Source: Bacteroidota bacterium (GTDB taxonomy: Bacteria > Bacteroidota > Bacteroidia > Bacteroidales > JACABE01). From it: 64,000 nt of DNA. The notes beneath the pieces were generated by a model that saw nothing but the letters and a program-made list of their open reading frames with translations, made no database searches and was not told the DNA's origin. Where the stretch lies: NCBI GenBank assembly GCA_013377005.1, contig JACABE010000005.1, positions 62,001 to 126,000 on the forward strand, in the 5' to 3' direction. This document shows, in pieces, positions 1 to 9,673 of this stretch; position 1 is the stretch's first letter; the number at the start of each line of letters is the position of its first letter. Position numbers and translations under genes: made by a program.

Positions 1-528
1 ATTATTCTGGATGTGATGATGCCTAAAATGGATGGCATTGAAACCTGCATTGAAATTAAAAAAAATCCAAAACTAATCAATACACTGGTAGTTTTTTTAA
101 CTGCAAGGGGTGAGGATTATTCTCAAATAGCTGGATTTGAAGCTGGAGCTGATGATTATATTACTAAACCCATTAAGCCAAAAATTATTATCAGTCGGGT
201 AAAAGCATTACTACGTAGATATAAAGAAGATGAACAGCCTCATAAAGTTGTTGAGCTGAAAGATATTCTTATTGATAAAGAAAGATATCTTGTTATTAAA
301 GATGAAAAAGAAATAATATTGCCTCGCAAAGAATTTGAACTGCTATCGATTTTATGCTCTAAGCCTAATAAAGTTTTTACTCGTAGCGAAATATTCTCTA
401 AAGTTTGGGGTGATGATGTTATAGTGGGCGACAGAACCATTGATGTACATATCCGTAAAATCAGGGAAAAAATAGGCATTGAGAATCTGAAGACTATAAA
501 AGGGGTTGGTTATAAATACGAAGAATAA
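1..528 (+). CDS. OmpR/PhoB-family response regulator (5' end outside window)
   Basis: The reading frame is open from base 1, so the true start lies upstream of the window. What remains is the second half of a receiver domain and a complete winged-helix DNA-binding domain. The phospho-acceptor is probably the Asp at bases 10-12 in ILDVMMPKMDG. The switch Thr follows in FLTARG, and the conserved Lys is in DDYITKP at about bases 166-168. The C-terminal half (from about base 250) has the OmpR-type signature with RTIDVHIRKIREKIG and an ending of KGVGYKYEE. The histidine kinase 90 bp downstream on the same strand is the likely partner. The output is presumably transcriptional. The family is clear; the regulon is unknown. 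Confidence 0.95.
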   Translation: MILDVMMPKMDGIETCIEIKKNPKLINTLVVFLTARGEDYSQIAGFEAGADDYITKPIKPKIIISRVKALLRRYKEDEQPHKVVELKDILIDKERYLVIKDEKEIILPRKEFELLSILCSKPNKVFTRSEIFSKVWGDDVIVGDRTIDVHIRKIREKIGIENLKTIKGVGYKYEE

Positions 529-618
529 GATTTCTGAACATAACAAAAATGTGGACTCAAAATCAAAAATATAACAATGTCATTTTTCTTTGCAAAAACA
601 GTATAATTACCATCACCC

Positions 619-1668
619 ATGTTTAATTCAAATCCCCGAAATATTGCACTGAATAACGCAACATTAGTTACCTTATTTTTTATGGTAATTTATGTAATAA
701 ATTCATTGTTACTTGCTGAATTTCAATTTGGTATTTTCCTCTTTTTTTCAATATTATTATTTAGTTTTTCCTTTTTCATTATCAGGTATTCTGTTGAGAA
801 GTTTATTTACGAAAAGATAAGGATTATCTATAAAACGATACATAATTTAAAAGTATCAAAACAAAACTTTAGGGATCGACAAAGAGGATCGTCCGATTTA
901 TTAGAAAGCGTAAATCAGGAGGTGCTGGATTGGGTGGAAAATAAAAGTCAGGAGATTGAAGATCTTAAAAAACTTGAAGTTTACCGTAGAGAATACATCG
1001 GAAATGTTTCTCATGAATTAAAAACTCCTATTTTTAATATACAAGGCTATATACTGACATTGCTTGATGGTGGATTGGAAGATACTTCTATCAATAAAGA
1101 GTATTTGCTTCGCACTGAAAAAAGTATCAACAGAATGATTGCTATTATTCAGGATTTGGAAGAAATTTCAAAACTAGAATCAGGTGAGTTAAAACTGGAG
1201 TTTTCTAAATTTGACTTGATTGCACTGGTAAAAGAAGTGATTGAATTTCTGGAAATTAAGGCTAAGAAAAGAAAAGTGAAATTGGTTCTTTCGCCTACTA
1301 ACGAAAAGCAAATCATTGTGCGAGCAGATAAAAAACGCATTCGGCAAGTATTGTCTAATTTAATTGAAAATTCGGTAAAGTATTCTGTGGACGATAAAGC
1401 AATTACCAAAATTAGTTTTTTTGATATGGACGAGCATATATTGGTGGAAGTGACAGATAATGGAATAGGAGTAAGTGAGACAGATATTCCTCGTTTATTT
1501 GAGCGTTTTTATCGCACTGATAAAGGAAGATCCCGGGGAGAAGGTGGTACCGGTTTAGGCTTATCTATCGTAAAGCATATTATCGAAGCCCATGAACAAA
1601 CTATCAATGTCAGAAGTGGGGTAGGCGTGGGAACCACTTTTGGATTTACATTACAGAAGGGGAGTTGA
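619..1668 (+). CDS. PhoR-like membrane sensor histidine kinase
   Basis: This 349-residue protein has two closely spaced N-terminal membrane segments (about residues 12-34 and 36-57) with almost no periplasmic loop. A linker with coiled-coil character follows, then a HisKA dimerisation domain with the phospho-accepting His132 in NVSHELKTPIFN. The HATPase domain shows the N box (NLIENSVKYS), the G1 box (DNGIGVSETD) and the G2 box (GGTGLGLSIVKH). All catalytic motifs look intact. The lack of a sensor loop suggests it senses something within the membrane, or through a partner; that is inference. It lies 90 bp after the response regulator and is probably cotranscribed with it, a PhoR/PhoB-like arrangement. 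Confidence 0.94.
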   Translation: MFNSNPRNIALNNATLVTLFFMVIYVINSLLLAEFQFGIFLFFSILLFSFSFFIIRYSVEKFIYEKIRIIYKTIHNLKVSKQNFRDRQRGSSDLLESVNQEVLDWVENKSQEIEDLKKLEVYRREYIGNVSHELKTPIFNIQGYILTLLDGGLEDTSINKEYLLRTEKSINRMIAIIQDLEEISKLESGELKLEFSKFDLIALVKEVIEFLEIKAKKRKVKLVLSPTNEKQIIVRADKKRIRQVLSNLIENSVKYSVDDKAITKISFFDMDEHILVEVTDNGIGVSETDIPRLFERFYRTDKGRSRGEGGTGLGLSIVKHIIEAHEQTINVRSGVGVGTTFGFTLQKGS

Positions 1669-1771
1669 ATATAGGAGAATAATAAGTTTTAAAATATAAA
1701 TTTCAGGTAATTATTGCGATTCTTTATGTGTTTTTCTGCTATCTTCACTCATTCAAAACATTCAAATTAGC

Positions 1772-2869
1772 TTATCTGGAGTTTTTGACTTTTGTAAACA
1801 ATTCATAATAGGCGTCGATAACTTTTTTCCAATTATATATGGTATCAAGTCTTTCAATGTTTTTTTCAACACAGTATGTTTTTGTATTATCATCTACATT
1901 TCCTTGTATTATCTCTGCAATTTCTTTTTCATCACAAAAGAAAAACCCATTTCCGTTCAAAACAGCACGGTTAAATACATTATCATGCGCACATATCATT
2001 GCCGATGCTGCCATAGCCTCCAGCAGCGAGGGATTAGTGCCTCCCGATGAATGTCCATGAAAATATAATTTCGAGTAATATCTGAGTTGATTAAGCAATT
2101 CTTTGTCGAAAACAGAACCCAAAAACCTTATTTGTTCCGAATTATATGTTCTGTAAAGATAATTGCCAAATTTACTGCTGCTATAGTTTCCGATAACCAA
2201 CAACGGAAGATTGGTTTTAGATAATAATACACCGTTAATAATTTCCTCCACATGATTATCAGGTTGTAGTCTCGAAATAAGTAAGAAATACTTGTCAGCC
2301 GCTACATTAAAACCACCCAACTTTCTTTCATCAAATGCAGTAAATACTTCAGCCCCATAAGGAATAAAAACACTTGCTCTGTTATATGTTTTCAACACAT
2401 AATCCTGAATAGCTTCCGAATCAGCAATCAATAAATCATTGCTTTTCACAGCCGTTTGCTCTGCATATTTCAAAAATTTGCGAACACTATTGCTGTATTT
2501 TGTCCTTATCCATTCCATACCATCCATATTACTCACCCGATAAGGTTTAGCAGGCAGTAAACGATGCCATATCGAACTGCTGGTATTTCCAAGCTGATAG
2601 ATAATATCAAAATTACGTTTTCTACTATCAACAATACAGTTAAAATCATAAACAAACTGACCGGCAGTTCCTATTTTATGCTCAGGATCATAACAATGGA
2701 TAATGCGAACCCCATTCCACACCGCTTTCTGATAAGGATGTTTGTGCGAATTATACACCCATACTTCCATACCACGTTCAACCAATCCTTTTGATAATTG
2801 TTCAGCAAATTCTTCAAACCCTCCATAATGATTAGGGATTCCACGACAGCCTAATATTCCTATTTTCAT
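1772..2869 (-). CDS. DUF1972-type glycosyltransferase (GT4-like fold)
   Basis: The N-terminus MKIGILGCRGIPNHYGGFE is the signature of DUF1972, the N-terminal domain of a group of GT-B rhamnosyltransferase-like enzymes. The C-terminal half has the GT4 donor-binding region, with LLISRLQPDNHVEEII and a later GGTNPSLLEAMAA motif. At 365 residues it has the usual length of the group. It is likely cytoplasmic and adds a sugar to a lipid-linked glycan; donor and acceptor cannot be read from sequence. It lies at the distal end of the polysaccharide locus and is divergent from the APS kinase gene, with a 94 bp gap. Confidence 0.9.
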   Translation of the reverse strand: MKIGILGCRGIPNHYGGFEEFAEQLSKGLVERGMEVWVYNSHKHPYQKAVWNGVRIIHCYDPEHKIGTAGQFVYDFNCIVDSRKRNFDIIYQLGNTSSSIWHRLLPAKPYRVSNMDGMEWIRTKYSNSVRKFLKYAEQTAVKSNDLLIADSEAIQDYVLKTYNRASVFIPYGAEVFTAFDERKLGGFNVAADKYFLLISRLQPDNHVEEIINGVLLSKTNLPLLVIGNYSSSKFGNYLYRTYNSEQIRFLGSVFDKELLNQLRYYSKLYFHGHSSGGTNPSLLEAMAASAMICAHDNVFNRAVLNGNGFFFCDEKEIAEIIQGNVDDNTKTYCVEKNIERLDTIYNWKKVIDAYYELFTKVKNSR

Positions 2870-2931
2870 TTCATGTAGTGTTTCTTACAATATATGTATT
2901 TCAAATTTTATAAGATTTTCAATAAGATTAG

Positions 2932-2939
2932 TATATTTG
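2932..2939 (+). promoter_or_regulatory. Bacteroidota -7 promoter element for cysC
   Basis: TATATTTG matches the Bacteroidota -7 consensus TAnnTTTG and lies 24 bp before the cysC ATG. The -33 region is only a weak match (TTTTA near 2906-2910). Confidence 0.45.
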
Positions 2940-2963
2940 CACTCCTATTAATAAAATGCTGTT

Positions 2964-3548
2964 ATGACTGACCAAAATAATATTTCTCCTATCGACAGAA
3001 GCTCAAAAGAAAAACTATTGCATCAAAAAGCAAAAGTAATTTGGTTCACCGGACTTCCTTGTTCAGGAAAAACAACACTTGCGTTGCATCTTGAAAAAGC
3101 ATTATTTAATAATCAAAAAGCAACCGTTGTAATTGATGGCGATATTGTTCGCAATGGATTAAATAAAGATTTAAACTTTTCGATAGATTCCCGATCTGAA
3201 AACATCCGACGAATAGCTGAAGTATCTAAATTATTATTAAATAACGGTATTATAGTAATTGTAAGCTTAGTAAGTCCCCTTACTGAATTAAGAGAAATGG
3301 CAAAACAAATAATAGGAGCAAACGATTTTATTGAAGTTTATGTAAATGCCCCCTTAGCAATTTGTGAAAAACGTGACGTAAAAGGCATGTACAAAAAAGC
3401 CCGCTTAGGCGAGATAAAAGATTTTACCGGAATTCAATCCGCGTATGAAAAACCACAGCATCCTTTTTTAGAAATATTAACCGCCGACGATTCTATTGAC
3501 GATTCTTTGGAAATATTAGTTCAGAAAATCTTACCTATTTTAAAATAA
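2964..3548 (+). CDS. cysC: Adenylylsulfate (APS) kinase, stand-alone
   Basis: This 194-residue enzyme phosphorylates APS to PAPS using ATP. The P-loop GLPCSGKTT spans residues 30-38. Other APS-kinase motifs follow: DGDIVRNGLN, then SENIRRIAEVSKLL, and later the DVKGMYKKARLGEIKDFTG region. The length is that of a single-domain CysC rather than the CysN-C fusion. No ATP sulfurylase or PAPS reductase gene is visible nearby. It is the only plus-strand gene in a minus-strand polysaccharide locus, and its 3' end overlaps the tail of the convergent GT2 gene by 9 bp. With the sulfotransferase at 9664-10569, its likely job is to supply PAPS for glycan sulfation rather than cysteine synthesis (inference). 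APS must come from enzymes encoded elsewhere. Confidence 0.95.
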   Translation: MTDQNNISPIDRSSKEKLLHQKAKVIWFTGLPCSGKTTLALHLEKALFNNQKATVVIDGDIVRNGLNKDLNFSIDSRSENIRRIAEVSKLLLNNGIIVIVSLVSPLTELREMAKQIIGANDFIEVYVNAPLAICEKRDVKGMYKKARLGEIKDFTGIQSAYEKPQHPFLEILTADDSIDDSLEILVQKILPILK

Positions 3549-4403
3549 AATATTTTTCAACCGCTTAAACAACTTTGCAGGATAAAACATTACTGATAGT
3601 AATAAATGAGAATACTTTAATAAAGTGTTTTCAGTCATCTGATAGCTGCGGTAATGGCTAATATATTGAAAATACATATAAATCCACCAATTCGATGTTT
3701 TGTATCCAAAAATCTCATCTCTAAAAGCAAAAGTCTGTCGAATGGTTTCAATCTTTAAATTCGTTGTTGAACTTCCTGAATGAACTCTAACCAGATAAAG
3801 AGGTTCAGCCATATTATAAAAATAACGACCATCTTTTACCATTCGAGAAAATAATTCATAATCTTCTGCTGGAAATATATTTTTGTAACGATATTGTTTA
3901 AATACTTCAGCTTTTAATATTGTCGTTGCCTGTAATAAACCATGCTCTCCTTTACGATAAGTCTTCTTTATTTCATTATCTGTAAGAGGAAGATTAGATG
4001 CATTAATAATATCATTGTTGCAATCATTAAAATACAATACATTCGACCCAAGAATATCTATCTGATGATGCGTTTCCATATATTGAAATTGTTTTTCAAT
4101 TCGTTCAGGCAATAATTTATCGTCGGGATCGGCACGCATGATGTATTTTCCCTTTGCAATTTCCAACCCTGCATTTACAGCCGTAGGATTACCACTGTTT
4201 TTCTCGAATTTTATCAGTTTTAAAAACTCAATTTCTTTATATGCCTCTAATATTTCCAATGATTTGTCTGTAGAACCGTCATCAATGATAATTAATTCTA
4301 AAGGTAAGACAGTAGAATGTATAATACTCTCAATAAATTCCGGTAAATACTTTCCATTATTGTAATTAGCTGCTATTATCGAAATACTTACTATTTCTTT
4401 CAT
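3540..4403 (-). CDS. GT2 family glycosyltransferase
   Basis: This 287-residue GT-A enzyme begins with the GT2 core SIIAANYNNGKYLPEFI. It has the nucleotide-sugar Asp in IIIDDGSTDKSLEI and a DPD variant of the DXD metal-binding motif in MRADPDDKLLPERI. It has no membrane span except perhaps a hydrophobic stretch near the C-terminus, so it probably acts at the inner face of the inner membrane. It is the last gene of the minus-strand run: its start overlaps the stop of the preceding GT2 gene by 4 bp (translational coupling), and it converges on cysC. Sugar specificity cannot be assigned. Confidence 0.9.
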   Translation of the reverse strand: MKEIVSISIIAANYNNGKYLPEFIESIIHSTVLPLELIIIDDGSTDKSLEILEAYKEIEFLKLIKFEKNSGNPTAVNAGLEIAKGKYIMRADPDDKLLPERIEKQFQYMETHHQIDILGSNVLYFNDCNNDIINASNLPLTDNEIKKTYRKGEHGLLQATTILKAEVFKQYRYKNIFPAEDYELFSRMVKDGRYFYNMAEPLYLVRVHSGSSTTNLKIETIRQTFAFRDEIFGYKTSNWWIYMYFQYISHYRSYQMTENTLLKYSHLLLSVMFYPAKLFKRLKNILF

Positions 4404-5365
4404 ATATTTTTAATATATCTGAACAATAGGGGCGATGTAAGAAACTTTTTAATACTAAACCAATACAAATAACGTGCTTTAAAACAAGATTTTATCCAGC
4501 GATTAAATATCACTTTTGTTAATTGTTTTTGGTCGTATCTGTTGAGTTTATCATTTTGTAGTAAGATATATAGCATAAACCTTTCAATATCTTCCAATTC
4601 TTTTGTTTTTTGAATTCGTGAATTGTTTTTTATAAGGAGGATTACTGAAGCTACATATTCATCGATTTCAATTTCCAGTGTTTTATAAATATATCTAAAT
4701 ACTTTAATATCTTTTTCATCTAAACTTTCAGTGTCTTTTTGAGTTGCACTTAAGCTATGAACTCGATAATTAACTAAATACTCCGGGATATTCCATACCT
4801 TGAATTTTCTTGCAACATCTATCCACATTTTATAATCTTCAACTACATCAAAACCTTCTGAATATCCACCTTCAGGTATCGCTTCCCGACGCAATACAAC
4901 AGAAGACTGAACAAAATAATTCCGAAACAACATAATGGAAGGAATTTGTTTTGGAGAAGCCGTTAATTTCCATTTACTTTTTATCAAATTTCCTTTTTCA
5001 TCTATCATTTTGGTCCAGCTACCTATCATACCGAAATCAGTATTTAGCTTTAAAAAATCAATTTGCTTGCTGAATTTTTCGGGCATTGCAATATCATCCG
5101 AATCAAAAGCTGCTATAAACTGTCCCTTTGCAGCATTCAATCCTTTATTTCTCGAATAAACGATACCTTTATTCTGTTCGTTTTCAATAATCTTAATTCT
5201 TGAATCTTTTAGGGATTTAACAATTTGAAGACTATTATCAGTAGAAGCATCATTTACAATAATCAGCTCAAAATCCCTGTAAGTTTGAAATAGAATACTT
5301 TGGACAGCTTCTTTTACATACTTTTCAGTATTGTATAAAGGCATAATAATGCTAAGTTCCGGCAT
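4400..5365 (-). CDS. GT2 family glycosyltransferase
   Basis: This 321-residue enzyme opens with SIIMPLYNTEKYVKEAVQSI, a typical GT2 start. IIVNDASTDNSLQI and the DXD-type AAFDSDDIAMPEKF follow. The middle has a motif common in O-antigen GT2 enzymes (SSVVLRREAIPEGG, followed by an acidic DVVEDYKMW segment that would hold the catalytic base). A basic C-terminus with aromatic residues may help membrane association. Its ATG overlaps nothing upstream; an 86 bp gap with a 9 bp inverted repeat separates it from the upstream GT2 gene, while its stop overlaps the next start by 4 bp. Confidence 0.9.
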   Translation of the reverse strand: MPELSIIMPLYNTEKYVKEAVQSILFQTYRDFELIIVNDASTDNSLQIVKSLKDSRIKIIENEQNKGIVYSRNKGLNAAKGQFIAAFDSDDIAMPEKFSKQIDFLKLNTDFGMIGSWTKMIDEKGNLIKSKWKLTASPKQIPSIMLFRNYFVQSSVVLRREAIPEGGYSEGFDVVEDYKMWIDVARKFKVWNIPEYLVNYRVHSLSATQKDTESLDEKDIKVFRYIYKTLEIEIDEYVASVILLIKNNSRIQKTKELEDIERFMLYILLQNDKLNRYDQKQLTKVIFNRWIKSCFKARYLYWFSIKKFLTSPLLFRYIKNI

Positions 5366-5378
5366 AATTTAGTTTATA

Positions 5379-5399
5379 AATTGAATTAACAATTCAATT
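5379..5399. repeat. 9 bp perfect inverted repeat between two GT2 genes
   Basis: AATTGAATT, a 3 bp spacer (AAC), then AATTCAATT. It lies in the longest gap inside this stretch of glycosyltransferase genes, 13 bp upstream of the ATG at 5365. It could be an RNA hairpin or operator; no T-run follows, so it is not a classic terminator. Confidence 0.5.
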
Positions 5400-5451
5400 A
5401 AGTAGATTAAAAATCAAATAAATAATAGTTGAGCGTTTTTAGAATTAAAAA

Positions 5452-6492
5452 TCAGGTTTTAAATTTTGCTAAAGGATAAGTATGTTTAATTTTCTTTATC
5501 CAAACAGATGATTCTTTTGCTTTTCTTGTATAAGTGCTAAAGTTTAAGATAAGTTCTTTTATTATATTAAAAAGATATATCTGATTTGGATAGTTGAATG
5601 GTTTTAATAGCGACCAGCAATACCTGAGAGATAATGTTGCAATTGTAATTAAAGTCAACCATTTTGCAGGTATTTTGCTTTTTTTACAATTTTTATTCGC
5701 AAGCAAATACATATAAAGTATAGCGTTTCCTTTTCCATTTAGTGCTTGTTGTTCAATAAATGTTTTTCGATTTATTCTGCCATCTCTAAAATCATGCATA
5801 AACCATAAGCTATCATTAAAATACAGCCTATGTCCGGTAAATGTTATTACCATCGAAAGTTCTGCATCTTCTGTCATAGGTTTTCCTGCTTCAACGCTGT
5901 TATAAAATGAAAACCCATTTGTCAATAAAAAATCCCACATGGTTTTTCTTATTACTGAACCTGCACCCCATATACTGAAATCTGAAGATTGCAAAAATCC
6001 ATTCTTTGAATGATGTTTTCCACAGACATAACAGTTTTCCCATTTATCAAACCAATCTGGTTTTTCGGTTCCATTAAAAACAGCTTTTCCATACCCTCCC
6101 AATAAACCAATATCAGGATATTTTGAAAATATTTCAATAACTGTTTTAAGATAATCAGGTTGTAACCAATTATCATCATCGCACAACAGCATTAATTCAT
6201 ATTTTGCTTCATTATATCCGGTTGTTAATGCATTTGCTTTACCGGGTTTTTGTTCTTCTATTATTTTTAAAGGGAAAGGAGCATTTAAAATATTCCAATA
6301 TTCATTTGCAAAAGAAGCTGTTGAATCGCTTGAAGCATTATCAATTATTAACAGCTCAACCGAAATTCCTAAGGGTAAGTTTTGCTCACTAATAGCTTTT
6401 AAACTTGGAGCTATTCTTAAAGCACCATTATGAACACAAATAATAATACTAATTCCGAAAGACATCATAGTAAAATCCAGATTTCTAATCAA
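5452..6492 (-). CDS. GT2 family glycosyltransferase
   Basis: This 346-residue protein has the GT2 core ISIIICVHNGALRI, then LIIDNASSDSTASF and a DXD-type LLCDDDNWLQPDYL. These match the neighbouring enzyme at 6507-7589 (shared DDDNWL and WFDKW/F motifs), so the two look like diverged paralogues. MTEDAELSM probably carries the catalytic acidic residue. A hydrophobic helix near residues 275-295 suggests membrane contact. The start is uncertain: Met9 or Met10 (ATG near 6468) would sit directly before the GT2 core and fits the family better than the first ATG. Confidence 0.88.
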   Translation of the reverse strand: MIRNLDFTMMSFGISIIICVHNGALRIAPSLKAISEQNLPLGISVELLIIDNASSDSTASFANEYWNILNAPFPLKIIEEQKPGKANALTTGYNEAKYELMLLCDDDNWLQPDYLKTVIEIFSKYPDIGLLGGYGKAVFNGTEKPDWFDKWENCYVCGKHHSKNGFLQSSDFSIWGAGSVIRKTMWDFLLTNGFSFYNSVEAGKPMTEDAELSMVITFTGHRLYFNDSLWFMHDFRDGRINRKTFIEQQALNGKGNAILYMYLLANKNCKKSKIPAKWLTLITIATLSLRYCWSLLKPFNYPNQIYLFNIIKELILNFSTYTRKAKESSVWIKKIKHTYPLAKFKT

Positions 6493-6506
6493 TTAAAGGC
6501 ATACCA

Positions 6507-7589
6507 TTAAGTATTTTCTATATTCAGTCTATAGTTCTTAATTCTGATAAATAGTTGCTGAATTAAAATAAAATTTTGTTTTAATAATTTTCGGTTATTT
6601 ATTAAAAAGAGTAATTTATTTTTTGAAGATAAAAGTTTTCTTTGTATTACGGAACCTGGTTGCTTATGAAAGAATAAATGTATATTAGTGAAAAAAGATA
6701 AAATCCCTTTTATCCCTCTTTCTTCTGGGAAAATCAAGTAAAAAAGATAAAAAAGCATTAACTTATAATACAATTTTACAAATATTTGTTTCTTATTTGA
6801 TTGAGAACAAGAAAAGCAACTCCTATAAATGTCATAAATAATTTCAGGAATAGCATGCCCCTCAGTTGTCATTCTAAGACAATAATCCCAATTTAATCTT
6901 TCTTCAGACATAAAATGAACAAAGCCTAAATTTTCTTCGTAGAAAATTCTGTATCCTAAGTATTTTGCTATTAAACAAAGCTCATAATCCCCACCCGACA
7001 TCAAACTTTTTCCGATACGGTCAGTCAATATTGGTTTGAAACCAACTGCCTGCATGTCTTTAATGAAATCCTTTCTTATAATCATCCCAGCACCTGCAAG
7101 ATATTCCCTGCTTTCAGCCAAATAATTACTTTCAGATAATGGCTTCTCTACTACAAAAGATTGAGAGAATTTATCAAACCAGAAAGGTTTCTCAATTTCG
7201 AAAAATCCGATTGATTGACCACCTACAATACCTGCATCAGGATGAGATTCCATGGTTTCAAATGCTGTATTTACATAATTTTCATTCAGCCAGTTATCAT
7301 CATCACAGAATATTATATATTCAAAAGCTGATACTTCAATTCCTTTTTCACGGGCTGCTGATAAACCGGGTATTGGTTGATCAACTAGTGTAAAATTAGC
7401 AGTACAATTATATTTAATCCATTCTGCATTTGCTATTTCAACTGTATTATCTTTAGAAGCATTATTAACAATTATTACTTCCCAAGGAATATCCGATGCT
7501 ACTTCCTGCAATGCAATATGTCTGAGTGTTTCGGGTATACGACAGGAACTATTATAACAACAAATAACAATACTAACTCCTTGCATCAA
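6507..7589 (-). CDS. GT2 family glycosyltransferase
   Basis: This 360-residue GT2 enzyme begins MMQGVSIVICCYNSSCRI. It carries IIVNNASKDNTVEI and the metal-binding CDDDNWLNENYV, followed by a GGQSIGFFEIEKPFWFDKF segment and SGGDYELCLI around the catalytic region. It is close in motif order to the next gene downstream (5452-6492), consistent with an old duplication. A hydrophobic stretch (KLMLFYLFYLIF) followed by a basic tail suggests membrane attachment. Its start overlaps the end of the upstream GT2 gene by 17 bp. Confidence 0.9.
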   Translation of the reverse strand: MMQGVSIVICCYNSSCRIPETLRHIALQEVASDIPWEVIIVNNASKDNTVEIANAEWIKYNCTANFTLVDQPIPGLSAAREKGIEVSAFEYIIFCDDDNWLNENYVNTAFETMESHPDAGIVGGQSIGFFEIEKPFWFDKFSQSFVVEKPLSESNYLAESREYLAGAGMIIRKDFIKDMQAVGFKPILTDRIGKSLMSGGDYELCLIAKYLGYRIFYEENLGFVHFMSEERLNWDYCLRMTTEGHAIPEIIYDIYRSCFSCSQSNKKQIFVKLYYKLMLFYLFYLIFPEERGIKGILSFFTNIHLFFHKQPGSVIQRKLLSSKNKLLFLINNRKLLKQNFILIQQLFIRIKNYRLNIENT

Positions 7590-8520
7590 AATTTTTTATA
7601 AATATTTTTACAATTAATTTAAATTGAAGAAAACAATATTTTAAATAAACTCCCATTCGATTATATAAAGATAAATTTGTTTTAAAACAATTTGTTATTT
7701 CTCCTTTATTTTTTATACTAATGTTTTTTGAGTTTTCAATATAAAAAAGATATTTAGTCTTAAGCGCTTTAAAAATCAATCTTTGGTCTAATATTTTTAA
7801 ACTTTTCAAATATTTTAATAATATTAATTCTTCAATGTAATTCAATCCCGAAGTATAAAAAAATGTACTTGTATTTTTGGAATGATATCTAAAATAATTT
7901 AAAACTTTTCCTGATATATTTACTTTACCTTGGAATAGAATCAATATCCAGAACAGCCAATCTCCACAAAACTTATATTTTGTATATTCATCGGAAATAC
8001 TATTAAATGCAGATTTTTTAAATATTGCCATTGAAGCATTGAAGATTTTGTTTCCTATTAGCATATTTTCAGAAGTAAATCTTTGTCCATCAACTACTTC
8101 AGACATCTTTGGGTGGGTTGAAGTGTAACGTATACTCATATCTTCATGAATAATTTGAGACTGACAATAAGAAACTACAATCTCTTCATCTTTCAAAGTA
8201 TTGTAAACTAATACCTCTAATAAACTTAACTCGCACCAATCATCACTTTCGGCTATCCAGATATATTCTCCTTTTGCTAACTCAATTCCTTTCTTCCATT
8301 GTTTGAAAGGACTACAACTGTTTATATCATTGATTATAAAATGAGATACTTTCGGATGTATGGAATACTCTTTTAATATTTCAATACTATTATCTGTTGA
8401 ACAATCATCTAGAAGGATTATTTCAAAATCCTGAAAGGTCTGAGAAAAAATACTTTCAAGTCGTTGTTTGAGAAAAGGAGCATGATTATAATTCGGAACA
8501 ATCACAGATACTTTAGGCAT
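7573..8520 (-). CDS. GT2 family glycosyltransferase
   Basis: This 315-residue protein starts VSVIVPNYNHAPFLKQRLES, with ILLDDCSTDNSIEILKEY and an ESDD variant of DXD in WIAESDDWCELSLLEV. The N-terminal catalytic half is well conserved and the C-terminal half is basic and diverged, as is usual for strain-specific glycan enzymes. It lies in a coupled run: 8 bp overlap with the WbsX-type gene upstream and 17 bp overlap with the GT2 gene downstream. Substrates are unknown. Confidence 0.9.
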   Translation of the reverse strand: MPKVSVIVPNYNHAPFLKQRLESIFSQTFQDFEIILLDDCSTDNSIEILKEYSIHPKVSHFIINDINSCSPFKQWKKGIELAKGEYIWIAESDDWCELSLLEVLVYNTLKDEEIVVSYCQSQIIHEDMSIRYTSTHPKMSEVVDGQRFTSENMLIGNKIFNASMAIFKKSAFNSISDEYTKYKFCGDWLFWILILFQGKVNISGKVLNYFRYHSKNTSTFFYTSGLNYIEELILLKYLKSLKILDQRLIFKALKTKYLFYIENSKNISIKNKGEITNCFKTNLSLYNRMGVYLKYCFLQFKLIVKIFIKNFDARS

Positions 8521-9673
8521 TTTGAATTACATTTTTAGTTATTTCAAGGTATTTTCTACCCCATTTTTGCGAAGGTTCTAAATAATTACCTTCTCCCCAC
8601 TCATTCCAGGCATTGATAAATAAAAAATTTTCTTCTGTGGAGGGTGGATTAAATCGTTGCAACTGATATGTCAAGAATTCAGCATATTTTTCCGGAGTTG
8701 AATTTTTAAAAAGAAAATACGCATTTTTACCCAACCTTGCCGTATTATCCCAGGATGGGGTTACTCCAGGGTAAAGTTTATAGTTTTCAGGATATTGAAA
8801 TGTACTGATAAAAAAATCGACATAATTACTATAATCAATAATATTTGATTGATTTTTAAAACCATTATTAAAAAACTTCTCATAAACTTTTTGCATTCCT
8901 ATCTGTGATAATGTTCTTCTTAAAATTGCAAATCTGATTCTCAGGTAAAGATTTTTTCTTAATTGATTTGAAATTATACTACCCCTATACTCTTCCAATG
9001 ACCTATGAAAAGGCTGAAACTCTATGGCCGCATCAAAACCTGGTTTCAAATATTCATTACCATAACATCCAAAAGTTTCTGTTCTGCACAAATACAATTC
9101 CAATCCATTTTTCAAGGCTTCTTCTCTAAATACTTCAATGTATTTTTCCAAATCAGGGATTACCGTACTCCTGTATATAACAAAAACGGGTTTATTATTT
9201 ATACGAATATATCTTCTATCGTTGAAAGCAGGCAATAACGAAAGTAAATGTTCTCTGGCATCTGCTGCTCCGTATTCCTGTTTCATTAAAATCGTTTTAT
9301 CTCCTCCATCCCATCTGCGGGTCCAGTTTTCATTGGCCCAACACAACATAAAGGGAAAATCAGGTTGTCCTGATGATAGTACTTCGTTAAAAGGTTTTTC
9401 CAACAATCGTTTACCATTGAACCAGTAATGGTAATAACAAAATCCATGTATTCCGGCTTCTTTGGCAAGATCGGCTTGTTGTTGCCTGATTTCAGGTACT
9501 CTCAGATCATAAAACCCGAGATCAGCGGGCAATTGAGGCTGGTGATGTCCTTTGAACAAAGGTGTTGCTTTAGCTACATTTGTCCATTCTGTAAATCCTT
9601 TTCCCCACCATTCATCATTTTCAGGAATCGGATGATATTGGGGTAAATAAAATGCAATTGGTCTTATTTCCAT
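8513..9673 (-). CDS. WbsX-type (GH99-like) glycan-locus protein
   Basis: The N-terminus reads IRPIAFYLPQYHPIPENDEW, then WGKGFTEWTNV, the hallmark of the Glyco_tran_WbsX family (PF14307). The aromatic-rich YYHYWFNGKRLLEKP and CWANENWTRRWDG motifs follow, and the end has NAWNEWGEG. At 386 residues it has family length. The fold is related to GH99 TIM-barrel glycosidases. WbsX proteins are common in O-antigen and capsule loci and are annotated as glycosyltransferases, but whether this one transfers or hydrolyses is not settled by sequence. No signal peptide is visible. It is coupled to the sulfotransferase gene upstream by a 10 bp overlap. Confidence 0.9.
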   Translation of the reverse strand: MEIRPIAFYLPQYHPIPENDEWWGKGFTEWTNVAKATPLFKGHHQPQLPADLGFYDLRVPEIRQQQADLAKEAGIHGFCYYHYWFNGKRLLEKPFNEVLSSGQPDFPFMLCWANENWTRRWDGGDKTILMKQEYGAADAREHLLSLLPAFNDRRYIRINNKPVFVIYRSTVIPDLEKYIEVFREEALKNGLELYLCRTETFGCYGNEYLKPGFDAAIEFQPFHRSLEEYRGSIISNQLRKNLYLRIRFAILRRTLSQIGMQKVYEKFFNNGFKNQSNIIDYSNYVDFFISTFQYPENYKLYPGVTPSWDNTARLGKNAYFLFKNSTPEKYAEFLTYQLQRFNPPSTEENFLFINAWNEWGEGNYLEPSQKWGRKYLEITKNVIQNA